The notes below the pieces were generated by a model, which ran no database searches, was not told where the DNA came from, and worked only from the letters and a program-made list of their open reading frames with translations. DNA of 64,000 bases. It comes from Heterobilharzia americana (lineage: Eukaryota; Platyhelminthes; Trematoda; Strigeidida; Schistosomatidae). Made by a program: the position numbers and the translations under genes. Location of the stretch: positions 50,749,491 to 50,813,490 of the forward strand of contig OX104130.1 in NCBI GenBank assembly GCA_944470555.2, read 5' to 3'. Positions 39,701-54,700 of this stretch are shown here, in pieces (positions within the stretch are counted from its first letter, which is position 1; every line of letters begins with the position of its first letter).

Positions 39701-42700
39701 ATAAAATTTGATAATATATGTTAAAATATAAGCATTATATTGTCATATTGATTCATTCGTATAGGAAGTAAGGTAATTTGGTTTGTTGCAACATTATATA
39801 CTGAAAATTCTACACGGTATCTGGAAGGACAACGATTGTCATTCATTCATAAAATTATGAACGTGATTGGTGGATAATCAATAATCTACAACAAACTTAC
39901 TTAGGGTATTTTGAACTACCAAAAAGTTCCTATCGTATACACTTCGTCAAATTACTTCTTTTGTACCTATTTTAATGATTCAGTTGCCAACAAATCACAA
40001 AACGTACTCTCATGCATTCTTAAAATGTCTCCAACTTGTCGTCATACAAGTCAACAATAAAATTACAAAAAAAAAATGTCACAGTAAATGAGAGTGGGCC
40101 ATTGGGCGTATAACAGTTTATCACATAAATATTACAGTAATAGCTAGCGGGAACTGCAAATTTTTATGCTGATTAGATGATCCTCCACCACCAAACCTAC
40201 AGGTGCTGTGCAACAATTTACTCGCAAACTAGACGATGACCTGAAAACAACAGGTCGTTGTATATTGTTGCTTAGCATACTGTTAGCATTATTTAACTTA
40301 TCAGTTGACTTGGAAATATTGTACAAGAAGTAAATTTGTTGAAATATCACACTGAGAATTCTATACTGTATTAAAGTGATTGTCGTTTAAAAAAAAATGA
40401 CTTTTTTGTTATAAATTTATTCTATCAGTTTTTATGTATTCGTGCAAATATTACCTATGTTGTTCGGCCGTCTTCTTTATTGTTAAATAACCCCTATGTA
40501 GATACATTTCATGGGATATTTCGAAGCTTTATATTTATGCAGAATAACAGTGTTGTTTTTTTTTGCTTGTTTTATTTTGATCAATATTTTTATTATTCCA
40601 TTTGTATAGGATGTAAATGATGTTCAACCAGCATTTTCATTACATGAATATTCTGTACATATACCTGAAAATGTTCCAATTGGTCATCGAATCCTTACTC
40701 TAAAAGCCTATGATCCTGACTCTGGTTATGGAGGACAAGTAAGTCAAGTAGACATTGCTATTTGCATCTTTTGCTTTGTGATTATTTTAATTGATATTAG
40801 AGCTGAAAGATTATTTCTCTTAAGCTGATAATATCTTTCTGAGAATCAATCTATTTTTGTTTACAAGTAGTATAAATTAATATTGCCAATGTTAAAGACG
40901 AATAGACAGTGGTAGGAATCACTTCATCCAATCATATCACAGCTGTACGTAATCATCTATTTTTATTACCTACTGCTTTTCGTAAAGAAGTTGTCTTTTC
41001 CCGTAAATTCATTTTATTACAGGAAGCAAAGTTATTACTCTGTTACTTTATTATTACTATTACTGTTATTACTTTTTACAATCTTTGGTTTGATATAAAA
41101 TGGGAAAGAAAGTTGTAGATCAGTATTTGAAGAAGAGAAATTCATCGCTTTCCTCCTTTCCGTTTTATTCCAAAATTATCCTTAACTGGACCTTTTTTAT
41201 GTGTAACGCAACAACTTTTTCATATTTTTACTTTTTGTATTGCCTACTAGCCTTTCAGATTTTCATCCAATTGTTTTGGATAAGTAGATAATAGAAACAA
41301 GCAAGGTGGTTTTAATCTAGTCAGAAAAAATGTTTGTTATTGATATATTTCTGTATTCATAGCCGTTAATTCGGACAAACTAAGTTGTCAGTGCTCAGGA
41401 TTTCAGTATTATTGGGTGCATTTTTAGACAACACTCGTGTTATTCACTATCGAAGACAGCTGATGCATGCTTGTTATTAATTCTTTATGCATATTCACTC
41501 GTTTTATTTTTATGCTTTTTATACAACTGTTACGTTTGGGAAGTTCCAAATCGCTGAAAACCTCCACAGCCAATCAGCGTACTTTGAAAGTTTACTTTTG
41601 ATTTAACACTTTAGCATTTGATTAAATAATTCTCTAAAATAAATTACAGGAGTTGATCTGAAAATCTTCAAAATGTCTTAGGTCTCTCGTTTCAAAGTTT
41701 TCAAGCTCATTATCTTTTCTGTTTCTATGGCTTCTGCGGAATTTCCGACGATATATATATACATATCTTTCCTCAGACATAAGTGTTTTCACGGTGATAT
41801 TCACCATGGACTGCCATCAGTTGAAAAAACAATCGAAATCTGGGGGCACTGAATAGCTGTTTCGTCCTAGTATGGGACTCATCAGCAACGAACACCTATG
41901 ATCCCGCCCAAGATCGAACCCAGGACCTTTGCAGTACGCACTGCTTAGGAGCCTCATACTGGAAAAAAACGTCTGTCTAGTGCTCCCACGTTATCAAGGT
42001 TTCTCCAACTGATATCAGTTCATGGTGAGTACCACTCGGAAATCAATAAATAAATCCCCACAAACCTCAGTACGATTATGCATTGCCGTTTTCTATTCTT
42101 TCTTCACCATTTAAGTGATAAATTTGTGAATTTTGTGGTTGTGATGGTTAAATGTTTTTCAAAAATGTGTATCCCTATTGTTTTCACTTCTGCCATAGCC
42201 TCTTATACTGCGTATTAATATCTTCGTTATTTATCAGGCATCGGATTTAACATCTGTTTTTTTAATTATTCTATTTCTGTTCATTGATAGATGAAATGTC
42301 CCACTTACTGAATCTTTGTATTCATAAAATTCTCTTCTTGATTAAATACCCATCTAAACTTTATGCTTTTTACCTACACATCTTCCTCTGTTGGATTTAA
42401 TTAGTGATCCAATTAAAAATTGGCTTCTTTTATTATGCTTAGTTTAATAATTGACAGCTTATTGTTATCGTTGTCCCGTTATGATTCATCTTATTCAAAA
42501 TGTCTGCAGTGGTGCGCATCTGTATGTGTCCTTGTAGTTTATTGAGAAGTTCACGCATGCATTTATAAACATAGCTGTAGTCTTTAATTAAATATAGCAC
42601 CACCTACTAGATAATGCGTTCTACTCCCAGTTCCGCCTATCACAATGTTTCAACAGTCAACTAGTATTGTTATCCTTAACATAATAAATGTGATTCACAG

Positions 42701-45700
42701 CCAAACAGTTTAATGTTTAAGTGCCTATTAAGTAGAGTTACCAGCAGATATTTTAGACACCGGAAGTCTCTTGATAGCTTCATTGAGATTGTGGCTGAAA
42801 TTCTTAGCCAGTGATTCCTATCGTTATCAGATTTATTTCTTTATTGCTGAATAGATATATAGCTTCAATTGCTTACTTACTACTGTTAAATTTCTGATAA
42901 AGAGATATTTGTTGCTTGCGCTGCGGCTGGAATTTCTTCAAACTGTTTCTAGTTGAATTGTATATTTAATATTACAAGTATTCTTTTTGTGAGATAATGA
43001 CAATCTTATAACTATCCTCTTTTGAGACATTTCAAAACATTGATTCTATGGGTATTCTCAGCTTAAAAACTAAAATATTCATGCTTGTAAGAGTGGATGG
43101 TTGCATTCGCGTCATTGAATTGCATTCTGACAGTCGGCACGTTCAATTTAAAGCATATCTCAAAACTGTGAATTATATTTAACTTTCCATTTCTGACAGC
43201 AAAGATACTCATAAAATATGGCATCTTGTGACTCAATGAGCAGAAATCTGAGTACATTTGGCATGCGTTTCGTTAACGTCAAACGGAAAATGATGCTTCA
43301 TGACTGGTCTACAACTACTCACAGTTCAACGATAGGGAGTGAAGTGACAGAATGCATCGACCACTTCACTTACGTGCGAAGCTGCAATAACCACAACCGA
43401 CCAGCTGCTGACGAAGTGCAGCTGGGACACAAAAGGCTCACTCGGCACTCGCCAAATTGCCTCATCTCTGACACTAACCAGGGAGAAACCCAACTACGTG
43501 TCAAAGGAAGACTGAATAGCATTGTACTTCACTCTATCTTATTATACCACTGACATGGCTGTTGAAAGCAGAATATGGTAACAGACTACAGGTTGTTGAC
43601 CACAAGTGTATTTGTAGCATTGTTCATTCATGTATGGTGGAATCACCACGTGAGACACATTGAAGGTAGGCGAAGGGTACCACGCAAGATAGGCAAGTCG
43701 GTCGATGAGGTTGTCGAACTTGAGTCACTGAGGTGGCTTGGACACGTGGTGCGCAAGTCGAGTCACTGTCTACCTCGACGTAGAATGCTAGGGGAAGTTG
43801 GATTTAGTTGGTAGAAGGCTCAGAGTGGCTACACCAGGATGTGATGCCAATTAGTGAAGTCTCTCAGTACTAGTCTGAACCGTGTATGCAGATGTGGTCT
43901 ACTTAGTTGAGGTCATCAAGACCTTAGGAGTCAGTAGTTGGAGACCGTTGGCAACACGGGTGAGAATCGATCACAATAACGCAGATGTATTCACTCTTTG
44001 ACACCATCGAAGGCTTGAATATTTCCACTGATCTTATTTTCTAATTTCTCGTCCTCCCATACACCTTTCTACGTTGATATTAGTCTTTTTCTATCCACTT
44101 GTTCTTTGCATGCTATTATGATCTGTGGCAACGTGATCTGATCCACTTGTGTGTGAGGTTTCACTTTGATTTTATGTTTTTTTTCTTTGTACCACGTATT
44201 GTATCTGCACTGTATTCAGTAGAATAGAGCACTCGGAAAGGTGAACTTGCTTCTCGTGCACGTAGTATATTAAGTTAATCAGTTATCTCGCTTAGGATAG
44301 ATGGTGTACTGAGAAACTTATATTAATGTTTACTTTCTCATTCATACACTGGTTGAATACATTGGGTTCTTTTTTCCCCTCCAACCTGAAAAAAAGTGCT
44401 TTTTTTAATTCTTCACATTTAATATGAAAATTTTATGAGTATTTCGTGTTATGAATGAAAGGTTTTTCTACCGATTTCGAAAACTGATATTTAAACCAAG
44501 AAAGAAATGTCATAGAAGGCTTTCTGTCATAGTAGTAATGGGTTAGTGGCATCGCCAGTCTTTGTCACTAACTTAAATTGCCGGCTAAAAGTTATATCAT
44601 TAAAAGAGAAGTCAGTCGTCATCACTCATTGGCATCATCTGCAAATCCGAAACTGTCTTGTACTCCAGGTAGTTTATCTTGCGACTGTTCTTTTTTCGTA
44701 AACATTTAGTTTATAAATAGTAGAAATAGAATTTCTAATATCCGATTTTTGGAATTTTAAAACTTCGTTAACGAATCTGGATTCTTCTATGTAAACGTTG
44801 CATCCTTGTCATCCAGTCGTTAGATCACACTTGGGAATTTTAGGAATTGCAGCCCAGTGGCCAAATGACAAGATGGTCGCTGCGCAACCTGAAGGTCCTG
44901 GGTTCCATCCCTAACGAGGTCACAGGTGCGCACTGTTGAAGAGTCTTTCACTAGGACGAAACATCTATTTATTACTCTCAGGTTTTCAATGTATCGTTGA
45001 CTGATTTCAGTCCATGATCAATACAAAGTTGGAATTCATTCTTAAGTATGTGTATTTTTGGTTTGGCTTGACATAAATTTTTTGCAGTTTCTTCTCCTTT
45101 GAATAGTTATATTTTGTTGCTGACAGTCTGGTTTAAGAATTTTTAAATTTATTTGATGTCAACAACTTCATGCTTCTTTGTTGTCTTTCATATTGATGTC
45201 CGTTTGGAGCATGTTAGTTTTCATTGAACTGCATATATAGGTCTATTATAAACAGATGCACAATGGAATGAGAAAAGATAACCATAGTAAGATAATTTTA
45301 CTTCACAATTCATTAACAGATTACTAATATTCGTACTTTGATAATACGTGAAATAATCTGTGATGGATTAAGATAAGGTATATGGTATAGTGTTCTTTTT
45401 CTCCCACTCTATCTTCCATGCATTCTATTAGGGCTCATTTTATATTTAGTATTCAGATATTATGATCTTCATCGTGATTACCGTTATCTTGATTTAACCT
45501 GTCTTTCTTACATAGATGTAACTGTATTTAGGTTACATATATATATTCCACGACTAGTTGTTTTATCTCTTTTGACTATTCGTTTCCCTCTTATCATCAA
45601 TGCAGTGAGTCTTAATTGCGAGATATGTTTGCTTCACTAGTATGATATTCACTGTCTTTGGATTATACAGATGAACTGGTAACTATTTCTTTAGAAATCA

Positions 45701-48700
45701 CTCCAAAGCAAATGAAGTGTGAAGGGACCTTGGTAATTATTCGAAGGTTTCTTCGCTTGTTAATGTTCACTTTGTGCTTCTTCGTTGGTTATCTCATCAC
45801 AGAATAGAAATGGAAAGAAAATGACACTGGTTTTAGAAAGTAGTGAGTTTATAAGACCTACTCTAATCTAAATATGTTCTGAATGTCATTGTTTATATTT
45901 TCCTATTCATCTTACTAGATAGGTCTAAGTTCTCAATCTGACTGTTTGAGATAGCTATGGTTTATGAGACTTGTATTGATCTTAAGTGATGATTGAAGAT
46001 GAAATGGAAGTCTGGGCCACCCCGAGATTCTATTCAGCGACCTCAAGTTTACCGACCTGATTCTGTGCCAGATCTTAATTTCACTTGACTCCACCTTTAG
46101 TGACTGGAATTTTAAGTTGAACAAAATTTTCTTACCAACTAAGCTACCAAATATTTTTTTTCAACTGCAGACTGATTGCATTTCCAATGTGGATTGATGA
46201 AGTTTGTAGTGATTGCGATAAATGAACGCAACCGTTGTAAAGTTCATACTTGATTAAATTGTAAAGTAAATAACTTGATTCGTCCTGGTGTAAATGTTGT
46301 TTTGATCAAACAGAGAAGCGTAGTGATAATACTGATTTTTTCTAATTCGCATGTTCAAAATATTTAATCTTACCCTTAAGAGTAGTCTTCGCTAATACTG
46401 TCCTAATTAGGAGTCTTTCTTGGCTCAGTTTACCGGTTATAACCCTGTTTATTTTGACGCAATCAATTGAATCATTTCATTAAAATAGTCTTGAATAAAT
46501 CACAGTGCATCAAATCTTCCTAATTATAATTTCCTTACCTTCATTCAATTAATCAGCTTTCATAATAAATCTCACTCATGCTTTTTACCCTTGTTATCAA
46601 ACTAACCATGTTCTTTTTATTACAATGTTTTCGCTCTATAGATCAGATACAGTTTAGAGTTATACAGCCTACATCCTGATTCTAGTCCTCATTCCCATTT
46701 TGAATGTGATCCTCAGACAGGTGATATATTCGTTGCTAAGCAGCTGGATTTTGAAACTGTACGTGAATATTTGTTTTGGGCTATAGCATCTGATCAGTCT
46801 TCCGACCCATTAGACGCACGTGTTCCACTTCATGTAAGTAGTAATTGTTGTAATCCAATTGTTAATATGTTTTTCTGTGTCACTTCATCATTATCATTCA
46901 TAAGTGTATACCCATATGTACCCATATGTAGTGAAACATTTCAATCTTTTTCTGAGCTTTTGCTCATGGACGGTGGTGACAAGATTTCCTTTATCATCTG
47001 AATAAAGGGTTCTTTCAGTAATTTTATTTTCTCGTATTCTGATAAAAGTATTCGCATTTGTGTTTTTTAAATATGGATTTATGACTTCGATTATTTTCTT
47101 AAAATTATCCTTTTGTGTTAGCATCGTGCACAGGTGATCGTCTAGTCCCTGAACCGTCAAAGTTCGAACCGCTTTAATGTCTGAACGTCTTCAGGTAGAT
47201 AGACAGGAAAAAAATTTAAAATAGCATCTCATACAACAGCGGATCAGATTAAGTTGCCACAGATCATAATAGCATGCAAAGAACAAGTGGATAGAAAAAG
47301 ACCAATATCAACGTGTATGGGAGGTGTATGGGAGGACGAGAAATTAGAAATCAAGATCAGTGGAAATATTCAAGCCTTCGATGATGTCAAAGAGTGAATA
47401 CATCTGCGTTATTGTGATCGATTCTCACCCGTGTTGCCAACGGTCTCCAACTACTGACTCCTAAGGTCTTGATGACCTCAACTAAGTAGACCACATCTGC
47501 ATACACGGTTCAGACTAGTACTGAGAGACTTCATTAATTGGCATCACATCCTGGTGTAGCCACTCTGAGCCTTCTACCAACTAAATCCAACTTCCCCTAG
47601 CATTCTACGTCGAGGTAGACGGTGACTCGACTTGCGCACCACGTGTCCAAGCCACCTCAGTGACTCAAGTTCGACAACCTCATCGACCGACTTGCCTATC
47701 TTGCGTGGTACCCTTCGCCTACCTTCAATGTGTCTCACGTGGTGGTGGTTCCACCATACATGAATGAACAATGCTACAAATACACTTGTGGTCAACAACC
47801 TGTAGTCTGTTACCATATTCTGCTTTCAACAGCCATGTCAGTGGTATAATAAGATAGAGTGAAGTACAATGCTATTCAGTCTTCCTTTGACACGTAGTTG
47901 GGTTTCTCCCTGGTTAGTGTCAGAGATGAGGCAATTTGGCGAGTGCCGAGTGAGCCTTTTGTGTCCCAGCTGCAACTTCGTCAGCAGCTGGTCGGTTGTG
48001 GTTATTGCAGCTTCGCACGTAAGTGAAGTGGTCGATGCATTCTGTCACTTCACTCCCTATCGTTGAACTGTGAGTAGTTGTAGACCAGTCATGAAGCATC
48101 ATTTTCCGTTTGACGTTAACGAAACGCATGCCAAATGTACTCAGATTTTTGCCTAATACGTTCACATGACTTCGTATTTTGGCATCGTTTTCGCGTAACA
48201 GGGTAGTGTTGTTTGCGTACTCCAAGTCAACAGGATGCCTTCCACTTATGAGTGTAATTTCCATTAGTATGTCTTGAAAGAATATAAACTAGAGCTATGA
48301 TAACATGTATCGAGAACGGATACCACTGGCTGTTGTCGCTTAGGATGACAGCTCTCTGTTAACTCTTACTGGGGTACGTGAGTTCGAAGAGCGGGCTCTG
48401 AATTACGTTGCAGAAATAGGTTTCACGGTCTCCTGTTCCCTGCGATCAGTTTGGTGTAGGCATATTTGAGCTCGTACTAACGCGTGATCGGAGTCCAAAC
48501 TGGTAAACTAGAACGAGCTGTAATCCTCCGACTATGCTCTACAATTTTGGTTTGTAGCGATGTCATTTACATATGTCCATCGTCAGTTTTTAATCGACTG
48601 ACGCCAAGTGACATAGTGCCCCTTCTAATGTTTAAAGTTAGTACTAGCCAGAAAAAAGTGGTTGTCAAAGCAAAATTGTAACAGATGATCACCGTTGTTG

Positions 48701-51700
48701 GTTCGTTCACAAGGGATTCCGCAAATGCCTTCAGGTTGCCTCTTCATCTCAGTTTCCATACTTGAGCGTTAAAGTTACCTGCCATTATGACTATCTGGAC
48801 GTTTTGCTTTCTGTAGCGAAATTGACAGCTTCTCATAGAATTCATCCTTGTCATCATCTGAATTGTAGTCGGTGGGGGCGTTAGAAGAGATCACTAGTCG
48901 CCACCACTTATCTTAATTCTTACGGATCCATTCAGTCGGACAGCACATAAACTGCTGTTGTCTAGTTGAGGAGTGCACTTTCTTCTCTGCAACGCAGTGG
49001 TATGCTTACACCAACGGGTCCGCAAGAGCTTGCAACTGGATCTTTCGATAATCGCAAGGTGAATTTTGAGGATTCAGTGAAATGGTCAGGGGAGGTCAAT
49101 TAAGTGGCCACACTCTGATCCCATATACGTATCTCAGTGACAAACGAAATATCCATGGTTCAAGATTCCAGAATGGTGGCGGGGGATGCTTGCTGCGCTT
49201 TTTGACATACAGTTCGAACGTTGAAGGCTCCAACATAGAATCATTGAGGAGCTAGGTCTTAGGAGACTAAAAATGGGGTTTTGGTGGCTTTGATTGTCGA
49301 AAATGGTGGCAGAGTGATGGGTTGAAGAAGTTGCAAGAGGCATTTTCTTTGTATCAGGAGGTGACGCCAATGGAAGGAGATGCAGATAAGGAGCATAAGT
49401 TACGTGTGATTGGATTTTGTGTACCACTGGAAGTCTGGGGGTGGTTGACGCTTCAAGGTTACTTACACCATGGAAGTTGTTTCTTTAGGGCATCTGGAGG
49501 AGAAAAAGGAAAAGAATTACGTGACCATAGAGCCCTTTGGTCATCTTCTTGAGACCTGTCACACACAGCCTTTTGAGCATCTTCTACCTACTGGGATGCT
49601 CGTAGGGGGTTGAGGTTATTATTTATGTCTCTGACGCTCTGTCATATCGAAACTTGACTGATACCACCTATTTACGGCGAATTCTTACGAGTATTTCTTA
49701 AAGCTGTCTACATTAAAATACTCTGTGAAACCGCCTAGTGAAAGTAGCGCTATTCGGTATAATTTTATTCGCACTTTGTTGTTGTATTTTACGTATTAGC
49801 AGCTTTCAAGTTTACCGTTATCATCTTTGATTATGTTAGATTCAAATTTTGGACTTCAATGACAATCCACCATACTTCGATTCATCATGGCCCAGATCAG
49901 TTCCAAATTCTTCTTTTACTGACTATATTCATGGTGAGGATGGTGATGGTGATACTAGTGAAAATGGTCGGTCAAAATGTGTTTACTATGCTCAACTAAA
50001 TGAACGTTCTCCGATCGGTACAGTTATTCTGCAATTATCGGCTTCAGATCCTGATATTAATGATTCTTTGTCGTATAGTATTATTTCACTGCATCAGAAT
50101 GAGACATCCTATTTTCATCTTGGGCGATATGATGGTGTACTGCGTTGGATTCCTTTGGTGAATGTCTTTGGAAAACCCATCATTACCACAAGTTTAAATG
50201 AAGTAATTGAAACTTTGGATAGCGTATCATCGAGTCTTGATTCATCAAATTCTGTAGATCAATTAAAAATCAAAGTAAGACAAATTGTTTTTTTAACACT
50301 CTAAGTTACTAAGTGAACGACAAACATTTATATTATATTGCAAGTTATCTGCCATTGAAATCATTTCAGTTGATGCTTGTGTAACTCAACATGGATTTTG
50401 TGTACTGAGGTCACAATTTGTGTGTAACTGAATAGATTTTAAACATGGCAGTATTCCTGAAGAATTTCTGTTTGCTTGAGATGCAGAAAGGCATCTAGAA
50501 CAGAAGGGAATCATGAAATGCATCACATGGAGTAAAAGGATAATGACATGAGGATTAAGAGGGAAGGAGATAATATAAACTGATAATAATGTTAATGTGT
50601 ACAGTTCAACTGAGGATAAAACCAGGTGGAATTCTTTACTGTTTTCCTCTAATCCTAAAGCTAATCTTACTATGTATTTCAGACACATAAGGGAGCTAAC
50701 AATTCAAAGTGCAAATCACCTGACCTGAAATCTATGCACCACAATGTTACAATCGAATGTGATAAGAATATGGAGACAACTGTAGTCCAATACAGAGTTG
50801 CAGAACATCCTTAGGTTTAAGCCTCCAGGTTTCATGAGTGCAAGACAAATGTTCTTTTACTTGAATCATTATGTGTTTGCTCTTTACTAGCAGTAGAAAC
50901 ATAACAATTTTTTCGAAGATACATCAGGTTGACACAAATCGCTTCAACTTTTGATTTACGAAGAATTGATCTCGTTTCCCACAGGCTCAGCAACACATAA
51001 CTGTCCAGGTACTCTTCTTTTTGATTCCTTACAAGGATTCAGGTTGGCAGTGAAAGTGTACACATGATTTAACCAATATTTAAAAATAATTTTTGTTGTA
51101 ATGGTGTACATTGATTGTCAACAGCTTAGTTGTGCTATACTCAGTTTGTTTACTATCATACAGTAAAAGGATATCATTGAAGTTCTTAGTTGATCTAGGA
51201 AGGTTATGTGGTCTGTAGTGTAAATTTCCAGAATGCTAATTAAATGTATCTGCTTTACCGAAGTCATTATTCAGCATTGTCATTTGACTTTCCAATTATC
51301 AGTTCTTATTCCGGTTATCACAGTTATATTTCATGATGCAACCTGGTTCAATGAACACTACTTTCTTATATGAACACTCTTAGACTAACTCTTCTTAAAT
51401 AGTCAACTTATCTGAGTTGTACTACGTCTCATAACCACTATCATTGATTTAGGTTAGATATTTGTCTGAAAATCTTCAAGACTTACTGCGAAATTGCCCA
51501 TTTTGTTGTTTACTACATACAATCAATGTCTGAAATGGACAAATGATAAAATATACATTATCATGTCATTGACATTCAAAAGCTTAACAGTCATTTTTTA
51601 AATTTTGAGGGAGTTGTGGAGATTTAGAATTATTTCAAGTTGTTATTCATCGTAGACTGACATCAGTTGGAGGAACAAAGGAAACCTGGGAGCACTGGAC

Positions 51701-54700
51701 AGCTGTTTCGTCCTAGTATGGGACTCCTCAGCAGTGCGCACCCACGACCCCACCAGCAGGGATCGAACCCGCGACCTTCAGGTTCCGCGGCCAGCGTGTT
51801 ACCATTGAGCCACTGGGTCAGAATCCAATGCTCCATATTTCCAACTTCTGTTAGCTCACGATTGCTCACGGTTGCGCTATATATCGTAAGCTAACAGAAG
51901 TTGGAAATATGGAGCATTGGATTCTGACCCAGTGGCTCAATGGTGACGCGCTGGCTGCGGAACCTGAAGGTCGTTGGTTCGATCCCTGGCGGGGTCGTGG
52001 GTGCGCACGGCTGAGGAGTCCCATATTAGGACGGAACAGCTGTCCAGTGCTCCCAGGTTTCCTTTGTTCCTCCAACTGATGTCAGTCTACGATGAATAAC
52101 AACTCAGAATTTTTTAGTAAAATATAATATTCTAAGTTTTTTTGGTACTTCAAAATGTGTAGAAGTAATTTAACAGCAAAGAGGGAAGGTATAGCCTAGA
52201 GCTTTATGTTTCGATGAATTTGAAACTTTTGAAGTAACAATAGTGTAATGTCAAGTTGAGTAAAAACAGATGGATGTACGTTAAATTTCATGATATAATG
52301 TGGTTAGTCTTGTTATACACTATTGTTTCTTTCAATATGGATTTTATTGTTATGAGAGAAGCTGAATAAAACATCAAACCTTTCAATAAAATCAAATCTC
52401 TTGAAATATTTCAATATTTAGTTGAAGATATGTAAAAGCATATCGCCTTGAATCTAATTTTTGAGTTTCCATCCCAGCGGTTTGATTATGTATCATTACC
52501 GTTGGAGTTTTACTTACATATTACCACTTAAGAGTGCCAATAAAAGTTGAATGCAAGTTTAAGGTCTTCTGTTGACTACTTCAAACCACTGGTCATCAAA
52601 TTTAGTGAAATTCACTCTGCAGTTTCATAACGTTTTTTTACACCAGAAAATTAGTAAATACCGACGATTAGACAATACGGTGTGGGTTGATGTACTATTT
52701 GTAGACACAATCGGTAACCACTGGTTTAATCAGTTAGTTTAGATTGATTTTCAACTGTTATAAAAATCTTTGTGCTTGGATTTTTGTTACTATACACATC
52801 TATTTAGAAGATCTTTAGGACATTCGGTTTCGATGTTGAGCCTTAAAAGTTACTTGGTACGAAACACTGAATCTAGATTTCGTTCTTGTTAGCTCTCATC
52901 AGCAAACCTGACCGACAACTGCTACCTTTACTCTATATCACTCACATTTCATTGCTTTTTTGTTTCCTTCACTTGGATCTTGTATTTGTTTGGGGGTGTA
53001 GGAACTGTGACCATTAGATAGGAATTCCAAGTGCCTTGTGGATACTGAAAGACTAACTTCATCATCTGAAATATTGTTGCGATCCAACATTGTCTTGAGT
53101 ACCTTTTATTGGTCACATTCCGATATGGGTCATAGGCCTCTATCAGGACTCAACAAATGGAGGTCAGAAGCTGCGTTGTAATCTGTTTGATGACTAGCGG
53201 TGAAATTCAAAATGCGCACTTCATCGTATTTAGGACTCATCATTTGGATGTACTTGCACCTCTATGAGTGATGGTGTTCCCACTGAGACTGGAACTCATT
53301 ACCCATCACCTCGAACCTAGAAGCGTTATCCATTTGGCCATCGGGGCACAAGAGCCTTATTTCTTACATATTCTCTTTCTTTACTGTTAATATTTTCAAG
53401 GAGTCTACCTACAAATGAAAATAAACCTTATTTTTAGGATTTGGATTTGAGTCATTTATCTAATGAATCACTTATAGGGGTTCGTATACGTTCTTCATTA
53501 AGTTCCTTCTTTTATTTACTTAAAGTTTATACTTTTTCTCGTGTCTGTTTTTCCCATGTCTATTCAGAATTGATTCCTATACATATTTCCTCTTTTTTTC
53601 GATTGTTTTGACCCGAAGGATGACCTTGATTTCCACTTTCGCATGACAGAGTTGTTGTTTCAACTGTTTTTAATTTTCTTCTAGTATTTTGTCTTCTTTT
53701 CCGCTCTGTTGTCTACTAATTAAAAGGTCTAACAACTTTTGTACCATAGCTTTATACTTTATCTTCTTCCTTTTTAACATAATGGAGTTACTATCAGTTT
53801 TTTTGTAGATGTGTGTATGTATGTGCACATGTTTATGTTTCTTCAGCCAAGGCAGATTACATAGATATAAAGTGGTAGTGATAGTCTATTCAGGAATTGA
53901 TCGATACTTTCTTGTTGTTTTCCTGTCTTGAAAAACCCTCGTCTTTTAATGAAATGCGAATATTTATTGTCAACTTAATTTCGGATACAGATTAGGTTTT
54001 GTTGTTTCTGCTTTTTCGAATGGCTCATTTTAATTCATTGTTTTGTTAATCCTTGTTAAATAATTATTTGTGAAGAAATCAGTTACTTTCATACGGTTGT
54101 GGTGTTAACTGACACTATTGCTAGCTTACAAAGATTCTTATTGATTGATAACCTTCAAAATTTGTCTCACTAATTATAACTCCTCACACTGTTTTCCTCA
54201 TCAACTCACGGACTGCATCTGTTATGATTATGTTTTCTTTCTATTATTAGGTTGAAGTTACCGATGGATTACACTCGAGTACATGTGATGTCATAGTTAA
54301 TCTTGAGCCAAGCAATTGGGATTCGCCTAGATTTGATCTACCGAAATATGAATGGTGGGAAATATCAGAGCTAACAACTGTTGGTTCAATTGTCAATCGT
54401 ATTCAACCAGCTAAAGATATGGATCGTGGTAATTATGGACGAATAGCCTATGACATAGTTGGCGGTTATGGACAGGAATGGTTTAGCATAGATGCTAATG
54501 ATGGTAAGATTTATGAATTTTCTCTTCATTTTTATTCTTTTTGTTTCTTCCTTTTCTTCTCATCTCCCTTGTTCTACACCGCATATCATTTGGTGCAAAA
54601 CATCTTAACTTTAACTGATGTCAATTAATCGTGATATTATTAATCAGTGAAACTCGATATGCATTTACAATGCTGTTTCGTTATTTATAGAAATCCATAA

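Noticed and set aside
40909..41291. Two overlapping open frames of 60-70 codons after exon 6
   Set aside because: No cadherin or other motif, and located inside an intron whose flanking exons already join in phase.
52864..52908. Hammerhead-like string on the minus strand (CTGATGAG, later ACGAAATCTAGATT)
   Set aside because: Both core strings are present, but helix II has several mismatches, helix I does not pair, and no SINE context was identified.
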